Shown here in pieces: positions 55,450-64,000 of a stretch of DNA of 64,000 nt (position 1 is its first letter; each line of letters starts with the position of its first letter). The stretch lies in contig CM062296.1 of assembly GCA_031216915.1 (NCBI GenBank), positions 666,394,753-666,458,752 of the forward strand, in the 5' to 3' direction. The stretch comes from Pictodentalium vernedei (lineage: Eukaryota; Mollusca; Scaphopoda; Dentaliida; Dentaliidae). The notes below the pieces were generated by a model, which worked only from the letters and a program-made list of their open reading frames with translations, ran no database searches and was not told the origin of the DNA. The position numbers and the translations under genes are program-made.

Positions 55450-56378
55450 AACTAAAAAAACAAACATCCTTTTCAAACGTAGATGCTCACGATCTATTAG
55501 TAAGATTTCTTTTAATCTGGGAATACATCACTAACGTTCTCAAATCTCTCAAAACAAATAAAAGTAGAGGCCATGGTGGAACTGGACATAGAATACTGAA
55601 TGAAACTAAGTACAGTGTTAGCAGACCATTATTTCTCCTGCCTGACAAGTCACTGGAACGTGCAGTATTGCCTTCTGGGTGGACGTGTGTTGATGTGATC
55701 CCTTTATTTAAAAAGGGGGATGGTCACGACCCCAAAATTATCAACCCATTTCTTTTTTGTGCTGTATAGGAAAAATCATGGAACGGGTTATTTTTAGAAA
55801 GTCTTCCCATATTTTACAGATAGTAATCTATTCTATGAGCTACCAATCCGGCTTCCAAACAACGACACTGTTTTCCAGTTGTTAGAGGTTTATTTTAAAG
55901 TCTGTGACGCAGGAGATAAAAAATGCAGACTTTGGCGTTTCTTGTGACATATCGAAGGCTTACGATAGAGTGTGGCATCGGGGCCTTACATTTAAATTAA
56001 AACAGTATGGTATTTCGGGACCACTGCTCTGCTGGTTTCACAACTACTTAACAGACAGAAAACAAAGTAAGCATAAGTAGTTGTAACTCTAGCTTCGTGG
56101 AAATTGGGGCAGGTGTCCCACGGGGATCAGTCGTTGGGTCCGTTTCCCCTTTTTGGCTACATCAGTGGACATTGTTGATAGAACAGATTCAATTACTCGC
56201 CTCTTTGCTGATGACACCTGTTTGGCTGAATCGTCACGTGATACTGCTATTATTCAAGCAAAAGTGAATTTGGAACTCGAAAAAGTAAGTGAGTGTGTTA
56301 GTCAGTGACTGGTCTCATTTAATGCAAAAAGACAAAAGCAATCCAATGTACACTTAGTAGAAATACCCAATTAAACAT

Positions 56379-57003
56379 TAGAGCTGAAACGGTTATCCGA
56401 TTAATCAATGATCAACATCTTGATCGATCCAAAAAGTAATTGTTCGATTAACCGTTACTTTTGAACTACTGTTTTATATGGATCAACAAAGGAACAAACT
56501 TGCTCCAAAACAGGAAAACATTGTCACACTGACTCACACCAATTTTATGAGACAGAGAAAAGCATGCAAGTTACTTGTTGACATACTTGTTTACTTGCAT
56601 GATCATCCTACTGTATCAGTAGCTGGTAATGGTCATTCTTAACCCTTTACCCATTGCGGGTAGCAGACGATCCTTGCAAAATAAATTCATAAATTACTAA
56701 ACAATTTCATTTTTCGTCTCAAAAACATAGCTCATGACCCCTCATTGGAACGAGCTCGTTCCAGTGAGGGGTCATAAGCTATGTTTTTGAGACAAAAATT
56801 GAAAACATAATAAATTTGAATGGAGATTTTTGTATATAGGCCTAGTCGGTTTTGTTTGTTACGTTGGTAAAGGGTTCATGCTGTAAATCATCAACGGTAT
56901 GGCAGTTATTCAGATATCTATTTGGACAAGTGATTAATCGGTTAACCAAGGTTAATCCACGTGATTAATCGATCAAGAAAACCTCTTAACCGTTGCAGCT
57001 CTA
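56379..57003. mobile_element. hAT-type MITE in the LINE, itself hosting a MITE-A
   Basis: Ends TAGAGCTGAAACGGTTA and TAACCGTTGCAGCTCTA are inverted. The 8-bp duplication TTAAACAT (56371-56378) and TTAAATAT (57004-57011) has one difference. AT-rich 'gattaatc' motifs lie inside both ends, a pattern I know from widespread hAT MITEs of this end type. A MITE-A is inserted in it. Removing both restores the LINE reading. Confidence 0.88.
56639..56878 (-). mobile_element. MITE-A, reverse orientation, nested in the hAT MITE
   Basis: TTAA on the left, TTCA on the right; hairpin arms CATTGG and CCAGTG, tip GAACGAGCTCGTTC with the short loop also seen at 5010-5239. Third level of nesting: LINE, hAT MITE, MITE-A. 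Confidence 0.9.
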
Positions 57004-57295
57004 TTAAATATCTAGTTCAATAGTTAATTAATCGATGTTTTTTAATTCCCACAACACCTGGGCTTAACTTTGCAATCAAATTCGTCTTCGACAGAACACA
57101 TTGATAACATATGTAAAAAGGCGTGTTCCAGATTGTCTCAAATGAGAAAACCGAAGTTCAGTTTTAACAGGAAAATACTTGAAAAACTACATCATGCATT
57201 CGTACTACCAGTCTAGGGATACGGAACTTAATCATAATAATAATGCTTCTACATCCTTGAGTTTTCGTTACTAGATCTTTATAAAAGTTTTTTTT

Positions 57296-57548
57296 TTAAC
57301 CCTTTACCTAACGTGAAAAGCAGACGACACTTGCAAAAAAAATTCTTGAATAACTAATTTTTTTTCATTTTTTGTCTCAAAAACATAGGTTATGACCCCT
57401 CGTTGGAACGAGCTCGACGAGCTCGTTCCAACGAGGGGTCATAACCTATGTTTTTGAGACAAAAAATGAAAATAATAGTGAAAATTAATTGGCGATTTTT
57501 GAGAATAGCGCTGGCCGGTTTTGGCCGTTACGTTGGGTAAAGGGTTAA
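57296..57548 (-). mobile_element. MITE-A, full-length, well preserved
   Basis: A 253-bp copy with TTAA on both sides, hairpin arms CGTTGG and CCAACG, and tip GAACGAGCTCGACGAGCTCG. The hairpin stem of about 60 bp per arm is essentially perfect. It looks young. Confidence 0.95.
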
Positions 57549-57667
57549 TTAAATATTGTTCATAGTTCATTGACATGCAACATGTCTCAGTGGGGAGAAA
57601 TTTAGTTATCTGGTGGGAGTTACTGTTCTTTGATATACTTACGGGAATTTTTCATTTCCATGAAAAG

Positions 57668-58515
57668 GGCATCAGAGCGGGGGGGGGGGGGGGGAGGGGG
57701 GGGGCACCAAAAATTTGCAAGACGTGACGTGGGGGTGGGTGGGTCTCTTGAGTGCGCCAAAAATGTGCATTTCCAAATTGTGCAATTTTTTGAATTTTTT
57801 AAAAATATATCAACATATCAGCTAATATATACCATCATTTGTGTTTCAAACCTTAAAGATGATGTTGTACATCACACTCTTAACATAAATACAACATCAG
57901 GAGGCTTTATATGTGAGAATATTGGGCTTAATCTGGGGAAATGTCACACGTTAGTCGGGGTGGGTGTCTTGTGCGAAATGTAGAAAATGTGCAGACAATA
58001 TTTTGGGAAAATTCTCTCTGATGCACTAAATTCAACCCAAGTTATTTATTTATTAATTTATTTATTTATTTATTGGTGTTTAACGACACTTTAGCAACCA
58101 GGGTCATATCGTGTCGGTGATTGGTTTACGAGTGGAGGAAGCTAGAGTACCCAGAGAGAACCACCGAGCAACGACGAGCAGCTGTCAGCTCTTCAGCATC
58201 ATAACCCACGACTGTACTACACACTGCACAGCGGTACTGCGTACTACACAGCACAGACAAGGTTAGATTGACTGAAGACATGTGCACCTCGACGTGCAGT
58301 ACGTCTCAGCACACAGCGTTATCGTGCCCCCACGTGGGCAATTGTGGTAAGTTTATTTTGGATTTTAATGGGAGAGTGGGAGAGTGGGTGTCTGAGAACG
58401 GTAGTAGAAAATTTACACGTAGTGGGTGGGTGGGTGTAAAAAGGAGCCGAATAAAAAATAGGACGTCACGTCTTGCAAATTTTTAGTGCCTCCCCCCCCC
58501 CCCCCCTCCCCTGAT
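57668..58515. mobile_element. Element with G-rich inverted ends
   Basis: The left end has a G tract, 'gcaccaaaaatttgcaagac' and 'gtgacgt'; the right end has 'acgtcacgtcttgcaaattt', 'ttagtgcc' and a C tract, giving inverted ends of about 50 bp. The interior shares 'gggtgggtgggt' and 'gaaaatgtgcagac' style blocks. A SINE is inserted (58043-58350). No protein or target duplication found. Confidence 0.65.
58043..58350 (-). mobile_element. SINE, 5'-truncated
   Basis: Tail (TTTA on the plus strand, 58043-58075), 3' end 'ggtgtttaacgacacttta', and a body to 'cccacgtgggcaattgtgg'. A short internal expansion 'actacacactgcacagcggtactgcg' relative (58216-58250) is extra. The head is missing. Confidence 0.85.
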
Positions 58516-59059
58516 CAAAGTGAATAAAATCAACTCCTTCCACACGTTTCATTTTAGAGTATTGAAACCAGCAGAATTAGACGCTACAGTTTGCTGGTGA
58601 GCAATATGTATAAAGATGACATAATTCTCTGATTTAGTTTGAGCTTACAGTTCTTAGAAATGCAAATGCGTACCCTGCGTTGTGTAATGCCTGTCCTGTA
58701 TTTTGATTACTTAGGGCCTATTACAGTTTCAGTTTGGAACGCCCGACTGGGACACTAAAAGGTGTTGGTGTGCTCCATCTTCAGAAATCTCACGCCACTC
58801 CACCCCTCCACATTTACGTCGTTCTTCTCACCTAATTTTTTTTTTAATTGTTGAGGGGACCAGAACGTTATTCCCATAGAATCACACAATTCTTCCCACG
58901 TTCCGCCGTTGCCTGCCTGGTGTGATACCCGATGGTCAATTCGCCCTGGGTACCAATTTATTGAAAGCCTGTAGCATTTCCATAGTGTGGTAACTGAAAA
59001 TGATAAACCAACAAACAACTCCACCCTTTCTATATTCATACTAAATCAGAGAACTTCTC
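58516..59059. other. No gene recognised
   Basis: A minus-strand frame of 94 codons (58755-59039) has ordinary composition, with tryptophans (HQAGNGGTWEELCDSMG), but I recognise no family. It could be LINE-derived. Confidence 0.35.
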
Positions 59060-59460
59060 CAAAGCATTCGACACAATTGCCTACTCAGTCGTCTTACTCC
59101 ACAAACTTCAATACTACGGTATTGGAGGTAAAGCCCATAAACGGTTTCAAAATTATTTAACCGACCAAAGCCAATTCATCTCGTTCTTAGAATACTATTT
59201 CTAAAACCTTAACCATAAATACCGGCGTTCCTGTGGGGTCGATTTTTGGTCCCGTTTTATTTTTATTGCATATTGACGATATCAGCGACTCTACTGTTCT
59301 CAATTTACTTTCCTTTGCCGATGATACACTGACATATAGATTAGACAACAACCTTGACACATTTACAGTTAGTGTAAATTCCGAAGTAGTCAAAATAAGC
59401 CGCTGGTGTCCAAGGGCTGAAAAAAACGTGTTTTTGCTATATTTTGCAAATTCTCCTTAG
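59060..59460 (+). pseudogene. LINE reverse transcriptase fragment
   Basis: Plus-strand RT core: SKAFDTIAYSVVLLHKLQYY (59068-59127), LTDQSQFISF, then GSIFGPVLFLLHIDDISDS and LLSFADDTLTYRLDNNLDTF (59236-59366), which include the GS.LGP.LF and F/YADDT motifs. A frameshift near 59200 separates the halves. It is cut on the right by a MITE-B at 59474. Confidence 0.85.
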
Positions 59461-59473
59461 GATTCATTTAAGC

Positions 59474-59714
59474 TTAACCCTTTACCCAACGCAGACGATA
59501 TCAAAATTTATTATTTTAAATATCCTTTTTTTTTAAATTTTAAAAAAATTTCAACAAAACCATATCATGTCAACCCTCGTTGGAACGAGCTCGTTCCAAC
59601 GAGGGGTCACATGATATGGGTTTGTTGAAATTTAATGAAAAATAATATTTTTTCAACTGCTGAATTTGCATATAACTCGGGCGGATGCAGACGATTCGTT
59701 GGGTAAAGGGTTGA
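59474..59714. mobile_element. MITE-B, full-length
   Basis: Starts TTAACCCTTTACCCAACGCA, ends GTTGGGTAAAGGGTTGA. The stem ACCATATCATGT pairs with ACATGATATGG, the arms are CGTTGG/CCAACG and the tip is GAACGAGCTCGTTC. The best copy of subfamily B in the window. Confidence 0.92.
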
Positions 59715-60543
59715 AACAGCTTTCATTGCCTTAATAGTTACAATAGCATGTTCTTTTGGTATATGTGGACCTATATAATACTTGAATGTACCATTATTGA
59801 ACACTTTTTATTCAACCTTGAAGCCATAATAGGCATTCCCATTGGAGATGAGACTGACTTGAGACATTATGATATTATGATGTAACGATTGTGTATTGGT
59901 CAACATTGATTAAAAATTGAACTATGAAAATTTCAAGATTAAAACAGCAAAACATCACAGCTGAGTGAAAAACTGAACTTAATCTGAAACAAAGACCACT
60001 GTTCAATGTAGATATATCGCAAATAAACAAGCTGATGTGCATCTGGCCCTAACAGAGGACGAGATGGTATGAAAGATTCAAAACAGTCTTCATCTCTGTG
60101 ATACACTGCTGACATGGATATTGTCATGACCCAAAACAACTGAACTTCTTGTTGACTAGGCAGTGTTTAGTTCATTTCCGTGAACGGAATTTTGATCTTT
60201 AATAGGTTCTGATTTCAAATTTTAAAATTAATTGCTGAGAGCTTCATAATATACGTTAAACTTTATCAATAATCGCTGAAGATTCTAGCAGAGTAATGAA
60301 AATGATCAAATAAGTGTTTTATATGAACCATTGCTCTGATTCTATTGATTGTTTGGGGGCTTTTTTGAATGTCAGAAGTCTTTACTGTGTCAACCTGTGT
60401 CAACAAGCATTCAGACCACTGAACGAGAATACAGTCTCTATCATGAATACACTTTCACTTCACCTGCCAGCAGTCAGAGATTGAAATTCAACTGTTAGAT
60501 ATGCAGAGCACATAGCAGATTTTTGGTTGGTCACATTATATAG
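59715..60543. other. No gene recognised
   Basis: AT-rich, no repeat or gene recognised. Confidence 0.4.
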
Positions 60544-60703
60544 AGAGTAATCGCTTGACTGGACTGGTTACGTGAAATCATTCATGAGAGGTGAGGGACG
60601 TTGGACAAACACGAGTGCGCGAATGCGCACGGGTGTTTTACAATGCAGTCCGTCGCCTCGAATGAATTATGCCACGTAACCAGTCCAGTCAAGCGATTAC
60701 TCT
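60544..60703. mobile_element. 160-bp foldback with perfect 31-bp ends
   Basis: 'agagtaatcgcttgactgga' and the following 'ctggttacgtg' pair perfectly with the right end. The interior is partly self-complementary ('gagtgcgcgaatgcgcac'). No duplication was found and no second copy was seen. Confidence 0.75.
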
Positions 60704-60740
60704 GTTTATTATTTTTCATTATTAACGATAATTATATTAT

Positions 60741-60989
60741 TTAACCCTTTACCTAACGTAACGGCCAAAAAAGGCCAGCGCTATTCTAAAAAAATCGCCA
60801 ATTAATTTTCATGTTTTCATTTTTTGTCTCTAAAACATAGGTTATGACCCCTCATTAGAACGAGCTCGTCGAGCTCGTTCCAATGAGGGGTCATAACCTA
60901 TGTTTTTGAGATAAAAAGTGAAAACAATAGTTATTCAAGATTTTTTTTTGCAAGTGTCGTCTGCTTTTCATGTTAGGTAAAGGGTTTAA
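60741..60989 (+). mobile_element. MITE-A, full-length
   Basis: TTAA at both ends (right end GGGTTTAA with one extra T). Hairpin arms CATTAG and CCAATG, tip GAACGAGCTCGTCGAGCTCG. Standard flanks. Confidence 0.93.
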
Positions 60990-61447
60990 AAAAAAACAAA
61001 AAACAATGAAGTCCCCATTACACCCACGATAAAGCGTCTTCGTTTGCGCACACGGATACATGACCCAATTGTTGATTGCATAATTCACTTGTGAAGGTAC
61101 CGTTTATAATCAAACACGGAAATCCCAGTAAATCTCACTTTGGACAGTAATAAAACATTATAGCATTATGGCATACACGTACAAGGGTGTATACAACAAG
61201 CAGTCACCTGACCACATTAAATTTCGAATCACTTGCACCCCTTGCAGATTGGCCATTCAAATTCACTACATATAACTTTAAAATTAGAAAAGGAAAAATA
61301 TTCAACACCACTCATTTTAAGTACTGTATATTTCAACAACGCAAGTAGTGCTAATCCAGTGTCCTTGAAATATGCTCAAACATTGGCATATGTTTATATG
61401 GACAGGCATAACGGTAGCCAGCTGTATGGAGAAGGCTTCCCTAAATA

Positions 61448-61590
61448 TAGAATATACCAACTGGAGCTTGGTGTACCAAATGTTCACCACGAGTAGTGAA
61501 GTGGTGTTAACCGCGAGCCTTTGGCGAGCGGTTAACACCACTTCACCACGAGTGGTGAACATTTGGTACACAAGCTACTTTGGGTATATT
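61448..61590. repeat. 143-bp hairpin
   Basis: 'tgtaccaaatgttcaccac' pairs with 'gtggtgaacatttggtaca' and 'agtggtgttaaccgc' with 'gcggttaacaccact', with outer pairing to 'aatatacc'/'ggtatatt'. A six-base loop. Confidence 0.8.
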
Positions 61591-62175
61591 TTATTTATAC
61601 CATGATCGTCAGATTATTAAGAATCGCTTTTATTTTTTCTCGATTTTACTGAGCAGTGGACGTACATACGTGCGGATCTGTTTTTTTTGGTTTTTTTTCA
61701 TTTTAATAACATAATAACATACTATTTCGAGTTATGAATGCTTTATTCACATGAGACAACGCATGTTTGTTAATTTGGGGTATCTTATGAGGTAAACTCA
61801 TTTAAATGGTGTAAATTTTAACTATTGAAATCCTATTGCTCGCGTGTTCACCACGGTTGGTGTGTAAAGCTAAAATTTATGTCATAAGCTTTTTATATAT
61901 AGTGGAATAGGTAATCATGGTATAAATACAAGATATCCATCATTCAAAAACTTACCGAAAACTATCCAACTATCCAAAATATATGGCACCTACATTTGCA
62001 TTCAAAACCTTCATGTTTAAAAAAGGCAAAAACTGAAAGAAAACAAGAAACTAAACAGAAAACTATGCAGATAAATAAATGAAAGATGAAACGAGTGGGT
62101 GTATGAATGAATAAGTATAAAGAACAAATAAAAATAGTATGAATGAATTAGTATAAAGAACAAATAAAAATAGAA
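61591..62175. other. No gene; short direct repeat
   Basis: A phrase like 'gtataaagaacaaataaaaatag' (within 62115-62175) occurs twice in tandem at about 36-bp spacing. Otherwise AT-rich with no gene. Confidence 0.45.
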
Positions 62176-62478
62176 TAAACTAGAGGTACTGTGAGCAAGC
62201 TCACAAAGTGATGATATCCCCCGCGCCTCAGTTGTAGCCTTTTTGGTATATTAAAATGTATAAGTTAAATTATCTCCCCTTGGAAATGTCAGAACGGAAT
62301 TATATTGCTTATGCACATCTTCATATGGAGTTCTTCCATTGTGTAAAGTTTCATGAAAATTCTTCAGACGGTTTAGGAGGAGTTGCGCTTATAAGGATGG
62401 ACAGACGGACAGACAGACGGACGGACAGGGTGATTCCTATATACCCCCAAAACTTTGTTTGCGGGGGATATAATAAAT
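62176..62478 (+). repeat. Dispersed repeat with (GGAC)n and 'atatacccc' end
   Basis: Runs from 'actgtgagcaagctcacaaa' through 'gttcttccattgtgtaaagt' and a 'gacggacagacagacgg' run to 'gggtgattcctatataccc' and 'ggggatataata'. I recall this organisation in many mollusc genomes, which supports the host assignment. No coding capacity. Confidence 0.65.
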
Positions 62479-62583
62479 GAAACAATATCTAGTTGCCTTT
62501 GATCAATGTGTTATTATTTCACATGCTGCACCCAAAATAGAGAAACTCAATTTATGTAGTCTCCACTGGTCGACTACCAATAC

Positions 62584-63020
62584 CAGAGGCGGCGGAATCA
62601 GGGTTGGGGGCACAGGGGATACGTGCCCCTCCACTTTTGTCTATAGACACGTTGCGTGGTTACACAATGAGTTAAAATGGGCGCATGCCAACGTGCCAAT
62701 ATAAAGGCATTCCTGTAATATTATTTGCAAATCCAAACAACATTTGGCCAGTGAATCCCACCTTCGGTCGCTTCGGTTCGTTTCTTCTTCTTCAACCAAC
62801 TTCCAACCCGAGGGCTAGTCTTCGGGTTGGAAGATAATTGAAGTTGAAGAAATGGACAGGACAGTGACCACACCGCGGCATGCTCATCTAAACGAGACAC
62901 TATAGTATGTCACGGTACATTTACCGATATACGATTGTAACTTTTCCTCCCATTGGGCTGAAACATGGTAGCCTTGAAAATTTGTGCCCCTCCACTTTTA
63001 TCGAGCTTCCATCGCCTCTG
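62584..63020 (+). mobile_element. Family F, intact hAT-type MITE
   Basis: A 437-bp element with inverted ends CAGAGGCGGCGGAA and its imperfect complement CCATCGCCTCTG, an 8-bp target duplication ACCAATAC (62576-62583) and ACCAATAT (63021-63028), and a central hairpin CCAACCCGAGGGCTAGTCTT-type pair. Non-coding. It is the reference for the five other fragments in this window. Confidence 0.92.
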
Positions 63021-63234
63021 ACCAATATTTAAAACTGGACATCACAGGACTTGACAAATGCGGTTTTTATTTTGTATTGATCCAAGAGGAATAACTCCAT
63101 ATTTCCTTTATCCTCAATGTGACCGTGGCTCAATTTCAATATCCCACTAATTAATACACGACTCACAGTTTTCTGGGTGCTTATGTACACTCGTGTGCAT
63201 GAAGACATTGATGATTATTGTTAAAATTATTCAT

Positions 63235-63487
63235 TTAACCCTTTACCTAACATGAAAACCAGACGACACTTGCAAAAAAGATTCTTGAATAACTATTTTT
63301 TTTCATTTTTGTCTCAAAAACATAGGTCATGACCCCTCATTGGAACGATCTCAACGAGCTCGTTCCAATGAGGGGTCATAACCTATGTTTTTGAAACACA
63401 AAATGAAGAAAATAATGAAAATTAATTGGCGATTTTTGAGTGTATAGCGCTGTCCGGTTTTGGGAGTTACGTTGGGTAAAGGGTTAA
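63235..63487 (-). mobile_element. MITE-A, full-length, reverse orientation
   Basis: TTAA both sides, hairpin arms CATTGG and CCAATG, tip GAACGATCTCAACGAGCTCG with one mismatch. 253 bp. Confidence 0.93.
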
Positions 63488-63783
63488 ACCTTTTACAACT
63501 GTGTTTATGGCATCGTTTTTGCATTCTTCATTTGGTTATGGCAAAAGGACACTCTTTGAGAGCACATGCAACTTGATTTAATGGATAATGGATTATGCTG
63601 GATTAGGATGAAATTAGGATGCAAAAACCTTTGTTCCAGAATGTCACTGCCAAGCAGCACTGAGGCGGTGTGGGTGTCTAAAATGTTAGAGGAAAAAAAA
63701 TTGCACATTTGGTGAAGGGGTGACCGTGGTCAAATTAGAAACAAACTTTTTTCAGCCTCGGGTCTGCAATTTTGTTCCTGCCC

Positions 63784-63836
<53 letters not shown>

Positions 63837-64000
63837 TTGAATTAGAGCGGAGAAATTTCTCCCAAAAAGGCAATGAAAGCTGTACTTTTCATCGACCCAC
63901 TGTCATCTTGTATATGGTATTCAGGTTTGGGGTCTTTCAACTTACACCAACTAAATTCTCAAGCTGCAAAAAGATCCATCCGAATCTTAAGTAGGAAAGC
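63488..64000. repeat. Spacer with poly-C and (CT)n microsatellite
   Basis: Poly-C at 63781-63794 passes directly into about 20 CT units (63795-63834). No gene is recognised in the surrounding sequence up to the window end. The last bases ('tttggggtctttcaacttac', then 'caagctgcaaaaagatccat') could be the start of another LINE RT thumb segment. Confidence 0.6.

Larger units (their letters stand above)
55450..57230 (+). pseudogene. LINE reverse transcriptase remnant, interrupted
   Basis: Plus-strand RT motifs are spread over frames: LKTNKSRGHGGTGHRILNET (55545-55605), VIPLFKKGDGHD (55697-55732), SKAYDRVWHRG-like 'cgaaggcttacgatagagtg' (55952-55980), VPRGSVVGS (56115-56140), FADDT-like 'ctttgctgatgacacctg' (56203-56220). 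After a 625-bp hAT MITE comes the thumb HIDNICKKACSRLSQMRKPK and LEKLHHAFVLPVLGYGT (57095-57225). Many stops. The 5' and 3' ends are missing. It is Jockey/CR1-like, with the clade uncertain. Confidence 0.8.

Noticed and set aside
1..64000. CRISPR array, operon or prophage
   Set aside because: No regularly spaced short repeats with unique spacers, no bacterial-type gene packing or ribosome sites; all tandem arrays have long diverged units.

Overview
This window looks like repeat-dominated intergenic DNA from an AT-rich animal nuclear genome. I found no host protein-coding gene, rRNA gene or functional tRNA gene that I can name. No open frame is longer than about 210 codons, and the longest recognisable ones are decayed transposon fragments. 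Three signs point to a mollusc, perhaps a bivalve. Dispersed repeats end in a 'ggtgagcg...cctctt' motif (7.33 and 35.11 kb). A repeat combines (GGAC/GTCC)n with 'gggtgattcctatataccccc' (62.2-62.5 kb). SINEs carry a 'CTTGGGCAAGGCACTT' core and an (AATA)n tail. The species assignment is inference from remembered repeats, not a search.

Layout. 0-8.7 kb: piggyBac-type palindromic MITEs (called MITE-A here), a tRNA-headed SINE, a broken Tc1-like transposase and pieces of a hAT-type element (family F). 9.1-12.65 kb: a long decayed LINE (endonuclease remnant, reverse transcriptase, C-terminal zinc knuckle) cut by three younger insertions. 13.1-16.0 kb: a nest proved by target duplications, with a family F element holding a Tc1-like transposon, which holds a MITE-A in its terminal repeat; the transposase also carries a 752-bp tandem duplication. 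17-23.3 kb: more MITEs, a palindromic minisatellite element, a four-unit tandem array and hairpin elements. 24.0-26.04 kb: a 2-kb foldback with repeated arms. 26.1-32.6 kb: SINEs with a 5S rRNA-derived head, LINE 3' pieces, three MITE families and a minisatellite split by insertions. 32.7-43.1 kb: MITE-A copies, tandem repeats, a 282-bp exact duplication, SINEs, and a SINE inside a MITE terminus. 43.2-49.0 kb: a 5.8-kb foldback with about 1.5-kb arms, one interrupted by a 5'-truncated LINE with a 10-bp target duplication; a diverged single arm lies at 49.7-50.8 kb. 52.8-63.5 kb: LINE reverse transcriptase remnants, a hAT MITE containing a MITE-A, a G-rich-ended element and an intact family F copy.

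How the parts relate. Nearly everything recognisable is a mobile element or its relic. LINE remnants are of the kind that could have supplied machinery for the SINEs, and transposases of the piggyBac, hAT and Tc1 type would be needed for the MITEs; no intact autonomous copy is visible here. The most unusual signals are the palindrome-rich non-autonomous families, in which the two hairpin arms match each other while differing between copies, and one SINE body that occurs behind either a tRNA-like or a 5S-like promoter head.
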